From NCBI RefSeq assembly GCF_041245805.1, contig NZ_CP162490.1, positions 5,123,001-5,187,000 on the forward strand: a stretch of DNA of 64,000 nt. The letters run 5' to 3'. Below, one piece after another: positions 57,829 through 64,000 of the stretch. The notes beneath the pieces are model-generated. The model had not been told where the DNA came from and did no database searches. It was given only the letters and a program-made list of their open reading frames with translations. Position 1 is the first letter of the stretch; every line of letters begins with the position of its first letter. This stretch comes from Xanthomonas sp. DAR 34887 (GTDB taxonomy: Bacteria > Pseudomonadota > Gammaproteobacteria > Xanthomonadales > Xanthomonadaceae). The position numbers were made by a program, and so were the translations under genes.

Positions 57829-57981
57829 CTCGCTTTTTTCCGCAGTTGGCCATCGCCATCGGGCCGCCTCCTTCGTTGCGGCTGGATGCTCCTATAAGGA
57901 TTGCAGCCAATCCGCTGGTGCACTGCAGGAAGGACTTCGGTCCCGACGTCTTCCCGCCACGGCAACCTCACCGCTTCGCTC
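57829..57981. repeat. Intergenic with decayed type II REP
   Basis: No gene. A degenerate REP (GCAGGAAGGACTTCGGTCCCGAC) is at 57925-57947, and the surrounding sequence resembles the 35.6-35.8 kb REP cluster, with a matching CGCTTCGCTCGTCGCGGCTGAA lead-in to the REP at 57982. Confidence 0.6.
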
Positions 57982-57993
57982 GTCGCGGCTGAA

Positions 57994-58316
57994 GGCCACC
58001 TCTCTAATAGCCCCCAAAAGCAGGTCGATGCACTTGCGAGACGCCGATACGCCCAGCCGTCAGGTTCCGGTATCGATACGTTCGAGATGCCATGGCGTGG
58101 CAAAGGCGCACTGGCGGTAGACTCGGTGGTGTTGCGGCCGCGTTTTTCGTGGACGCCTTTGCATCACGGCTACTTCGTCCTCCTGTCGCGGCTGAAGCCG
58201 CTCCTACAAGAGCACGGCGCGCATGTGTAGGAGCGGCTTCAGCCGCGACAGAAAAAGGAGCACGCCAGCGACACGCGCAGCGAGCAGCTTCCGGAATGGA
58301 GGTATTAGAGATGCCC
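57994..58316 (+). mobile_element. MITE-like element, copy C (323 bp), inside a REP
   Basis: The left end GGCCACCTCTCTAATA (57994-58009) and right end TATTAGAGATGCCC (58303-58316) are inverted repeats. They are flanked by TGAA at 57990-57993 and 58317-58320, the reverse complement of the TTCA duplicated at copy A. The interrupted REP is GTCGCGGCTGAA (57982-57993) / TGAAGTCGCTCCTAC (58317-58331). The interior is closely similar to copy A over its whole length, including the short peptide frame ending AHWR and the inverted REP pair at 58185-58207 and 58227-58249. It has no transposase. Confidence 0.85.
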
Positions 58317-58365
58317 TGAAGTCGCTCCTACAAGGGGCGCGTGCGACCAGCTCGATGGGCACACT

Positions 58366-58388
58366 GTGGGAGGGACTTCAGTCCCGAC
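58366..58388 (+). repeat. Type II REP
   Basis: GTGGGAGGGACTTCAGTCCCGAC, perfect consensus, 64 nt before the 3' end of the converging 3-methyladenine glycosylase gene. Confidence 0.85.
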
Positions 58389-58451
58389 GCCTTCCAGGTC
58401 ACAGTCATCCTCCGCCGCATGCATCGGTATGTGTGGAACCCAACGCACCGG

Positions 58452-59066
58452 TCAGTTCGCGCGCATGCCCTTGCGCTTCACTCCCAGCCCAGGCCCCGAC
58501 ACGTTCGGATCGCCAGGCACATACCAGCGCCACAACGCCTCCATGGCCTTGCTGATGCCGATGCGCGGCGTGGCGACCGGATCGACTGGCGGCGGCGTGC
58601 CATCCTCGCCCACCCACAGACGCGAACTGGCCTTGGTCAGATCCAGCCCATTGTCGGCACCCGAAGCGCCAAGCGCCTTGGCCAGCCGGCCAGGGCCGCG
58701 GGTGAGATCGGCGATGCGTCCCACCCCGCGCGCCAGCTGCATCGCTTCCATGCCTGCAACCGGCGCCAGCGCCCGGATCAGCACCGCATGCCCGGGCGCG
58801 CCACCGCATACCGCGTTGAGCGCCCAGTGCATGCCGTAGATGAAATACACGTACAGATGGCCGGGCGGCCCGAACATCACCCGCGTGCGCGGGGTCATGC
58901 CGCGGAAAGAATGCGCCGCCGGATCCTCTGCGCCGCAATAGGCCTCGACCTCGACGATGCGACCGCAGCGGCCATCGTCGGTGACCAGCAACTTGTTCAA
59001 CAACTCCGGCGCCACCAGGCGCGAGTCGCGGGCGTAAAAGATGCGCGGCAGCGGGGTCGGTAACAT
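58452..59066 (-). CDS. DNA-3-methyladenine glycosylase (AAG/MPG type)
   Basis: A 204-residue enzyme that removes alkylated and deaminated purines from DNA in base-excision repair. The AAG fold signatures RIVEVEAYCGAEDPAAHSFRG (with the catalytic Glu region), TPRTRVMFGPPGHLYVYFIYGMHWALNAVC, AVLIRALAP and LTRGPGRLAKALG are all present. The length is typical of bacterial MPG. ATG 59066 starts the conserved N-terminus (LPRIFYARDSRLVAPELL). It is monocistronic; about 237 nt upstream (59067-59303) hold no recognisable feature. Confidence 0.93.
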   Translation of the reverse strand: MLPTPLPRIFYARDSRLVAPELLNKLLVTDDGRCGRIVEVEAYCGAEDPAAHSFRGMTPRTRVMFGPPGHLYVYFIYGMHWALNAVCGGAPGHAVLIRALAPVAGMEAMQLARGVGRIADLTRGPGRLAKALGASGADNGLDLTKASSRLWVGEDGTPPPVDPVATPRIGISKAMEALWRWYVPGDPNVSGPGLGVKRKGMRAN

Positions 59067-59303
59067 TGCTACAGCCTAGTGGGACGTCCGTGAAGAGCCG
59101 AGCCGCGGTTGCAGGTCCTCCATGCTACTGAACACACGGGGGCCTGATGCGCGTGCCACGGCACCGCCAGGTTGGCGACAAGGCCAGCGCGTAGTGCGTA
59201 GCATCAGAGCAGATGCCGTTCCGGCCGTATCCCATTACCGCACCCCCGCCCGTCGGTATCGATGCGGAGCACCAAGCCCGGTACATTACGGACGCGGCAT
59301 CGC

Positions 59304-61451
59304 TCATTCCGCAGGCAACCGCAGCTCCTGCAGCAACTGCGGCGCCGGATACACCTTGGCCAGCAACCAGCGCAGGTAGCGCATGTCCACATGGATCGCC
59401 CGCTTGTAGCGCGGGTCGTACCACCAGCTGGCGCTGACCGCCTCCCAGTTGCTGTCGAAGTTAAGGCCGATCAGCTCGCCGCGCGCGTTGAGCACCGGCG
59501 ACCCGGAATTGCCGCCGGTCGTGTCCAGGTTGGTCAGAAAATTCACCGGCTGCGTCTTCAGCTGCGCATCGGCGGTGCTGCCGAAATCGCCCTTGGCGAT
59601 CGCCGCGAGCAACGGCTTGGGCGCATCGAACGGCTCCTGCCCGGTGTTCTTCTCGACGATGCCGGCCACCGTGGTCACCGGCGCGAAGCTCACCGCATCG
59701 CGCGGTGCCAGCGGCTCGACCCGGCCATAGCTGATCCGCAAGGTGCTGTTGGCATCCGGATACACTGCCCGCCCCTGCTGCTTGCGCCAGGCGAACAGCG
59801 CACGCATGTAGGCCGGACGCAGGCGCAACTGCTCGCCCTCACGCGCCTTGCGCTCGTTTTCCAGCCGCAGCTGCGCCGGCACCAACGCCGCGGCCAACGT
59901 CATCAGCGGATCGGCGGCCACCGGCTTGCCCTCGCGCGCGGCGGCGAAACGCGACAGGCGTTCGCCCTCCTCGCCCAGCCTGGTCGCGGCATAGAGCTTG
60001 TCCAAGGCCTGCTGCAACTGCCCAGGCGTGCGCCCGAACGCCGCGTCGAATTCGGGTACGCGCTGCGCATCGGGCAACTGCTGGTAGCGGGTCAGCAGCG
60101 CGCTCAGCAAGGCCTTCTCCACCGTAGGCGAGTAACGCCGCTGCACCTGCTTCAGCGTGCCCTCGATCAGCGCCTGGTCGCGCTGCTGGTAGCCGGTCTC
60201 GCGCTGATCGTCGGCTTTGGCCGACTCCACCCGCAGCCGCTCCAGCGTCAAGGCCGAGCGCAGCAATTGGGTCTGGGTACCGATCAAGCTCAGCAGCAGA
60301 TCACGCTCACGCAGCGCCGATGCATCAGCCAACAACGACTGCAAGGCCGTGACGTCGCGCGCATCGTCGCCATGTGTAGCGGCAAGCATGGCGCGCTCGT
60401 CCTCGCTGCGCAGCCGCACCGCTTCGCTGCGCTGCATGCCTTCCAGCTCGCCGGCCGCACGCTTGCGATTGTTCTTCAGCGACTGCAGCTGCGACGCATA
60501 GCGCGTGCGGGCATCGGCATCTGCTTTGCCCGCCGCTTCGATCACCGCGATCATCTGGTCGAACACAGCCACCCGTTGCGGCAGCGTCCAATTAACCTGC
60601 TCGTCGAACTCCGCCGCCGTGCGATGCCGGTAGGTGATGCCCGGATAGCCGGCAAGCATCGCGAAGTCCCCGGCCTTGGGCCCCTGCGTGGCGACCTGCA
60701 GATGCGCCGGCGGCTGGTACGGCACGTTGTCGGCACGGTAGTCGGCCGGCTTGCCATCCTTCCCGACGTAGGCGCGCAGCAAGGTGAAGTCGCCGCTGTG
60801 CCGCGGCCACATGAAGTTGTCGATCTCGTCGCCGTAGTTGCCGATCGCCCGCGGCGGCGCGTAGACCAAACGCACGTCGCGCAACTCCAACTGGCGGATC
60901 CGGTAGAAATCCGTGCCGTAATACATGTTGGCGACGCTGCAACGCACGCCACCCTCGCGCTCGCAATCGGCCACGATGCGCTTGCTCGCCGCATCCACCG
61001 CATCGAAATAGGCACGCCCGGTCTTGCCCTTAGCCGGCCCCAGAACTTGGTCGGTCACCTTGTCGAAGCCGACTGTCACCAACACCCGGAAATCCGGATT
61101 GGCCGCACGCTCGTCGCCACGATCCTTGGCGATGAAGCCCTGCTCGATCAGGTTCTCCTTGGTCGAGGTGTTGTACTGGATCACCCCATAGGCCACATGG
61201 TGGTTGGTCAGCAACAGCCCCTCGTCCGACACGAACGCCCCGGTCCCGCCTCCGACCTTCACCACCGCACTCAACGGCGGCTGCGTCACGGCCGCCAGAT
61301 CGCGCGGATCTCCGCGAAAGCCGGCCTCGAGTAGCGGTTTGGCCAACTCCGGCAACTGCGATGGCATCCACATGCCTTCGTCGGCATAGGCGGTGGCGGT
61401 GAGGGCAAGGCTTAGGGTGAGCGAAGCGGCAAGAGAATTGGGCGCAGGCAT
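59304..61451 (-). CDS. S46 family dipeptidyl-peptidase
   Basis: A 715-residue exopeptidase of the DPP7/DPP11 family, exported by a Sec signal peptide (residues 1-23, ending ATAYAD). The mature N-terminus DEGMWMPSQLPEL is a family hallmark. The chymotrypsin-like triad is visible as His in LLTNHHVAYG (about 85), Asp in HSGDFTLLRAY (about 226) and Ser in TTGGNSGSPVLN (about 647). A helical insertion (about 290-560) regulates substrate entry. It removes dipeptides from peptide N-termini in the periplasm, supporting growth on peptides. The residue deciding DPP7 versus DPP11 specificity lies after FDSNWEAVSASWWYD but was not assigned. A fragment of a second copy lies upstream. Confidence 0.93.
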   Translation of the reverse strand: MPAPNSLAASLTLSLALTATAYADEGMWMPSQLPELAKPLLEAGFRGDPRDLAAVTQPPLSAVVKVGGGTGAFVSDEGLLLTNHHVAYGVIQYNTSTKENLIEQGFIAKDRGDERAANPDFRVLVTVGFDKVTDQVLGPAKGKTGRAYFDAVDAASKRIVADCEREGGVRCSVANMYYGTDFYRIRQLELRDVRLVYAPPRAIGNYGDEIDNFMWPRHSGDFTLLRAYVGKDGKPADYRADNVPYQPPAHLQVATQGPKAGDFAMLAGYPGITYRHRTAAEFDEQVNWTLPQRVAVFDQMIAVIEAAGKADADARTRYASQLQSLKNNRKRAAGELEGMQRSEAVRLRSEDERAMLAATHGDDARDVTALQSLLADASALRERDLLLSLIGTQTQLLRSALTLERLRVESAKADDQRETGYQQRDQALIEGTLKQVQRRYSPTVEKALLSALLTRYQQLPDAQRVPEFDAAFGRTPGQLQQALDKLYAATRLGEEGERLSRFAAAREGKPVAADPLMTLAAALVPAQLRLENERKAREGEQLRLRPAYMRALFAWRKQQGRAVYPDANSTLRISYGRVEPLAPRDAVSFAPVTTVAGIVEKNTGQEPFDAPKPLLAAIAKGDFGSTADAQLKTQPVNFLTNLDTTGGNSGSPVLNARGELIGLNFDSNWEAVSASWWYDPRYKRAIHVDMRYLRWLLAKVYPAPQLLQELRLPAE

Positions 61452-61641
61452 GCGGAGATCGAGGCAAAGAACGTAACCGCGACCTTAGCTGGCCGATGCG
61501 GTCGCGGCAACCAAGATGCGATCCATTTATCGATGGATGTAGTCTTTACCTAGAAAGATCGAGAATCTTCCCGAGGAAAAAGAGCGCAAGTTAGGTCACT
61601 TCCCACGACCCAAGACACAAATGCCTGCTATTGAATAAGTG

Positions 61642-61672
61642 AACCTGACCCCGTTACCAACCTGACCCGTTA
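61642..61672. repeat. Tandem AACCTGACC(C)CGTTA direct repeat
   Basis: AACCTGACCCCGTTA (61642-61656) and AACCTGACCCGTTA (61659-61672) lie in tandem exactly at the breakpoint of the truncated peptidase copy. The motif looks like a mobile-element terminus, but no element is attached. Confidence 0.55.
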
Positions 61673-61676
61673 GTTG

Positions 61677-61778
61677 CTAGTTCCGGCGGTTGGATGGCAC
61701 CCACATGCCTTCGTCGGCATGGGCAGTGAGGGCTAGGCCCAGGGTGAGGGAGGTGGCGAGGCAGTTGGGCAGGGGCAT
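61677..61778 (-). pseudogene. Remnant of a second S46 peptidase gene (signal peptide only)
   Basis: A 33-codon frame encodes MPLPNCLATSLTLGLALTAH then ADEGMWVPSN before a premature stop. It is clearly homologous to the first 30 residues of the intact peptidase (MPAPNSLAASLTLSL..., ADEGMWMPSQ), down to the nucleotide level. The rest of the gene is missing, replaced by the AACCTGACC repeats. A tandem duplicate has therefore been deleted almost entirely. Confidence 0.85.
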
Positions 61779-61929
61779 GCCACACTCCATTCCGGAAGAG
61801 GTCTTGAGCTCAGCTCGCGTATGGTGAAGCGTATCCAATGCCTCGTTCTTCTAATTAGAGATAAGCTCTCAAGCCATTTCCAAAAACAATCCAATTAACA
61901 AATTATTTTAAATAAAGCGCTATTGAATA
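61779..61929. other. AT-rich junction segment
   Basis: Sequence composition shifts abruptly here from GC-rich to AT-rich, starting after the peptidase remnant (about 61780-61860). No gene is visible. It marks the boundary of the island that holds the mini-Rhs module. Confidence 0.5.
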
Positions 61930-62196
61930 TCACCAAATCTGATCTTTCAGCGGCCGAGGCTTTATTTTCGCGTACTTTCCTTGAGCCTGCCTAACAAAAT
62001 AACACATTATGCTGACGAAAATTGCTGCCCAGGAGATAATAAAAAAAACATAGACAAAGATCCATAAAGAAGCATATTCAAAATAATTTAAAAATAGCAA
62101 GAGGGGAACTAAAATTATTAAAGAAAATGCAATGATAAAGGCCGCCATCCAAAACAACTTTGGCTTAGCCGTGGTGAATTCCATGAGCGCTCTCAT
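61930..62196 (-). CDS. Small two-helix membrane protein, candidate immunity protein
   Basis: I do not recognise this 88-residue protein. It has two transmembrane segments (about residues 18-36, FIIAFSLIILVPLLLFLNY, and 43-66, SLWIFVYVFFIISWAAIFVSIM). A short basic cytoplasmic or periplasmic tail follows (RQAQGKYAKIKPRPLKDQIW). Its start codon overlaps the stop of the mini-Rhs gene (ATGA), and GAAGGAAA is a good ribosome site. Translational coupling to an Rhs-type gene, small size and membrane location fit an immunity protein against a membrane-acting toxin domain, but this is inference. AT-rich codon use matches the Rhs gene and differs from the chromosome. Confidence 0.65.
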   Translation of the reverse strand: MRALMEFTTAKPKLFWMAAFIIAFSLIILVPLLLFLNYFEYASLWIFVYVFFIISWAAIFVSIMCYFVRQAQGKYAKIKPRPLKDQIW

Positions 62197-63218
62197 TTTC
62201 CTTCTTTCCTCAATCTCTGCGGAGAAGGCGTTATCAGGGTTCCAGTTATCATTTTTCCAGCACCAGCTCCAATATAGCTTCCTACTCCAGGCTTCAAACC
62301 AAACGATGCACTCTTCCCACCATCACTCCATTGAGCAGCAAATCCAACATCAACAGGAGTTCCCGTTTCTGGCGCAGCACTCATTTGAGCGAAGGCAATG
62401 TTTGTTTGAGAGATACCCGTGGTAAGTGGCCCATCATTGAGACCGACTGATGCGTTGAGTGATGCCACCCCACCTCCACCGATTGACGGAACACCACCTA
62501 AATTAAATTGTAAACCTATTTGTGGATGGGTGAAGTTTGCGACAACTCCGAAATCACCAGCCACTGTTACTCCTGGGCTAAAAACGCTATTACCCACAAC
62601 TGGAGCGCCAATCATTCCTGCAACACCGAATGATGCTACAACATCTCTTTCGCTTAAAAGGTCTTTAATGCTTTTTATCTCTTGCTTCACTACGTTTTTG
62701 GCACCATCTACAGCACCACGCCCCAAGTCAACTGCCTTTTTTGCGGCATAGTTTATTGCAGCACTTTTAGCTTGTGTGGCCAGACCGTTACATACGTCAC
62801 ATGAGTCACGGCCATCTGGATCGTTATACCTATAAGGGTTATTGTTTGCGTACCAGTATCTATTGAATTTATCAATGGACGTTGAGCTCGAATCAATTGG
62901 ATCTACGCTTAAAAATCTACCTATTCCTTGATCGTAGTATCGCTGCTGCATATACGTAAGCCCCGTGGCGGCGTCCATTACGTGCCCTGCATAGGCAGGC
63001 GCTTCAGTCAATGGGTGGTTAAGCAAATCGCCATAAGGTTCATATTCGCTACGTTCAATTGAATTTCGATCTTTATCCGTAACAAGCACTACAGAACCCA
63101 GTCCGTCTGTATGGACATACCGAATCGTCTGCGCCGAGGCGCTGAGTGCGACGAGCAATGAAATGGCTGCTGCAGCGGTGGCGCGCAGCATTGCCTTAAC
63201 CACCCGGATTTTCAACAT
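62193..63218 (-). CDS. Mini-Rhs protein with signal peptide and variable C-terminus
   Basis: A 341-residue protein. A Sec signal (residues 1-30, LRATAAAAISLLVALSASAQ) is followed directly by one Rhs-associated core (about 31-145: RYVHTDGLGSVVLVTDKDRN, EYEPYGDLL, AGHVMDAATGLTYMQQRYYDQGIGRFLSVDP, RYWYANNNPYRYNDPDG). The usual YD-repeat shell of 1000 or more residues is absent. After the PxG-type cleavage-like motif DPDGRDSCDVC comes a C-terminal domain (about 150-341) that is Gly/Ser-rich and beta-like (GGVPSIGGGGVASLNASVGL, VGSYIGAGAGKMITGTL). This is not a toxin family I recognise. AT-rich composition, the overlapping membrane protein and the following small secreted genes suggest an acquired toxin-immunity island. 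Confidence 0.75.
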   Translation of the reverse strand: MLKIRVVKAMLRATAAAAISLLVALSASAQTIRYVHTDGLGSVVLVTDKDRNSIERSEYEPYGDLLNHPLTEAPAYAGHVMDAATGLTYMQQRYYDQGIGRFLSVDPIDSSSTSIDKFNRYWYANNNPYRYNDPDGRDSCDVCNGLATQAKSAAINYAAKKAVDLGRGAVDGAKNVVKQEIKSIKDLLSERDVVASFGVAGMIGAPVVGNSVFSPGVTVAGDFGVVANFTHPQIGLQFNLGGVPSIGGGGVASLNASVGLNDGPLTTGISQTNIAFAQMSAAPETGTPVDVGFAAQWSDGGKSASFGLKPGVGSYIGAGAGKMITGTLITPSPQRLRKEGK

Positions 63219-63343
63219 GACTCGTCCCTGCACTTTTTTGAGTGATTGATTTCATTCACTAGACGCATCGGTATGCGCACATTTAGCAATGCTTTCAGTA
63301 AAACTGATGCCGCATCGCCACCACAACTCACCACTGCAATCAG

Positions 63344-63655
63344 CTATTTCAAATAAATTTCGACAATACTGCACCCGCTGGCCTGCACGTCCACCTTGCG
63401 CTTATTGACCAGCGCCGTCATCAAGACTGCAAGCATCGACTTCCCGCCTGGTTGCGTTTCGCTGAATCCCATGACCGGGTTCGTGGGATTCGCGGCTTTG
63501 CACTCCTCCGGCGTGGCACTGAACCATACGAAATGACTGGCGTTCGCCTGATATGTGCCGATCTGGACTACTTCGACATTGCTCATAGATTCGTTCGCAC
63601 TTGCCTGCCCACTCAATAAACCAATCGAAGCCAGTGCCAACATCCTTATTTTCAT
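63344..63655 (-). CDS. Small secreted protein, paralogue 1
   Basis: A 103-residue protein with a signal peptide (residues 1-20, LALASIGLLSGQASA). A compact mature domain of about 83 residues follows, with two Cys (ATPEECKAANP; VQASGCSIVEIYLK) probably forming a disulfide. The C-terminal pattern (KSMLAVLMTALVNKRKVDVQASGCSIVEIYL) is homologous to that of the next gene 5 nt away (MVSLLLMAMQNKVPTTLYVDGCSGGVMKLKSVSI). I do not assign a function. It lies in the AT-rich island next to the Rhs gene, on the same strand. Confidence 0.7.
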   Translation of the reverse strand: MKIRMLALASIGLLSGQASANESMSNVEVVQIGTYQANASHFVWFSATPEECKAANPTNPVMGFSETQPGGKSMLAVLMTALVNKRKVDVQASGCSIVEIYLK

Positions 63656-63660
63656 GCTCT

Positions 63661-63990
63661 TTAGCTCTTGGAAATGGATACGGACTTCAACTTCATGACG
63701 CCGCCACTACAGCCATCCACATAGAGCGTAGTCGGCACCTTGTTTTGCATGGCCATCAGCAAGAGCGACACCATCTCTTTCTGCATCGGCGCTCCCGGCT
63801 CGATAAGAAAGCGGTTGCCGTCGCCGCAATTCGCTCCGGCAGGCAGGGCACCTTGGGTATCCACAAAAAACCCCTCTCCTGCCCATCCCGTGGACAGAAT
63901 CGCGACTGTTTGCCCACCGATATTGTAGGGAGCAGCATAGGCAGATCCACAAATCGACATAATTACTAGAGTATAAACCACCTTAATCAC
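63661..63990 (-). CDS. Small secreted protein, paralogue 2
   Basis: A 109-residue protein with a signal peptide (residues 1-19, VYTLVIMSICGSAYA). The mature domain has two Cys (GANCGDGNRF; VDGCSGGVMK) and the same C-terminal architecture as its neighbour. Start is GTG at 63990 with a GGGGGGTG ribosome site just before it at the window edge, so no upstream sequence can be judged. The two paralogues are separated by 5 nt and are surely cotranscribed, with this one first. Function unknown; secretion and a disulfide are the only supportable properties. Confidence 0.7.
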   Translation of the reverse strand: MIKVVYTLVIMSICGSAYAAPYNIGGQTVAILSTGWAGEGFFVDTQGALPAGANCGDGNRFLIEPGAPMQKEMVSLLLMAMQNKVPTTLYVDGCSGGVMKLKSVSISKS

Positions 63991-64000
63991 AACACCCCCC

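Noticed and set aside
57997..58120. Short protein frame in the MITE-like element (MHLRDADT...)
   Set aside because: It changes frame and length between the three copies and has no clear ribosome site, so it is probably non-coding.

Overview
This is a GC-rich, gene-dense stretch of a gammaproteobacterial chromosome, most likely Xanthomonas or a close relative in the Xanthomonadaceae. The evidence is the base composition, the dispersed GTAGGAGCGGCTTCAGCCGCGAC-type REP repeats, and gene families typical of that group: TonB receptors, S46 peptidases, TPR-sulfotransferases and a GH94 phosphorylase paired with gluconokinase. ParAB and rsmG suggest an origin-proximal location. No tRNA, rRNA, CRISPR array or complete insertion sequence was seen.

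Layout. 1-3400: partial FAD/NAD(P) protein, cardiolipin synthase, ribosomal proteins L33 and L28. 3577-10679: minus-strand heavy-metal export cluster (short CDF carrier, CzcA, CzcB, CzcC, small His-rich secreted protein). 10.9-14.1 kb: tandem 140-bp repeats, a DUF885 peptidase-like protein, and a REP-associated transposase between inverted REPs. 14.2-18.9 kb: LAB_N protein, GT2 glycosyltransferase, sugar epimerase, then parB, parA, rsmG. 19-26.3 kb: Tat-exported PhoD-like phosphatase, phosphopantetheinyl transferase, GlsB-like membrane protein, GFA protein, exonuclease III, parvulin, glycerophosphodiesterase. 26.7-35.4 kb: coniferyl-aldehyde-type dehydrogenase, YjjG nucleotidase, MHS transporter plus DcaP porin divergent from acetyl-CoA synthetase, and a LuxR-type regulator. 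35.9-36.7 kb: yybP-ykoY manganese riboswitch and mntP. 36.8-43.2 kb: 2OG-Fe(II) oxygenase, AT-rich secreted protein, TonB receptor, TPR-sulfotransferase. 43.7-53.2 kb: SLC5-fused hybrid histidine kinase (CrbS-like), a second kinase, a TPR-GGDEF protein, and a membrane-anchored double-AAA ATPase. 53.3-57.8 kb: GH94 phosphorylase plus GPH transporter, divergent from gluconokinase, consistent with cellobionate catabolism. 58.4-64 kb: 3-methyladenine glycosylase, S46 peptidase and a remnant of a second copy, then an AT-rich island with a signal-peptide-bearing mini-Rhs protein, an overlapping small membrane protein and two paralogous secreted proteins.

How the genes work together. The regulator after acs and the SLC5-kinase about 8 kb away match the two halves of the CrbS/CrbR acetate-switch system, with acs as the expected target. 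The GH94 enzyme would give glucose-1-phosphate and gluconate, and the divergent gluconokinase would feed gluconate onward. The most novel signal is non-coding: three copies (322, 325 and 323 bp) of a MITE-like element at 20637, 43348 and 57994. Each has about 14-bp terminal inverted repeats, a 4-bp target duplication and an internal inverted REP pair. Two copies have split a REP exactly in its TTCA/TGAA centre, in opposite orientations. The third lies at the stop codon of the CrbS-like kinase gene.
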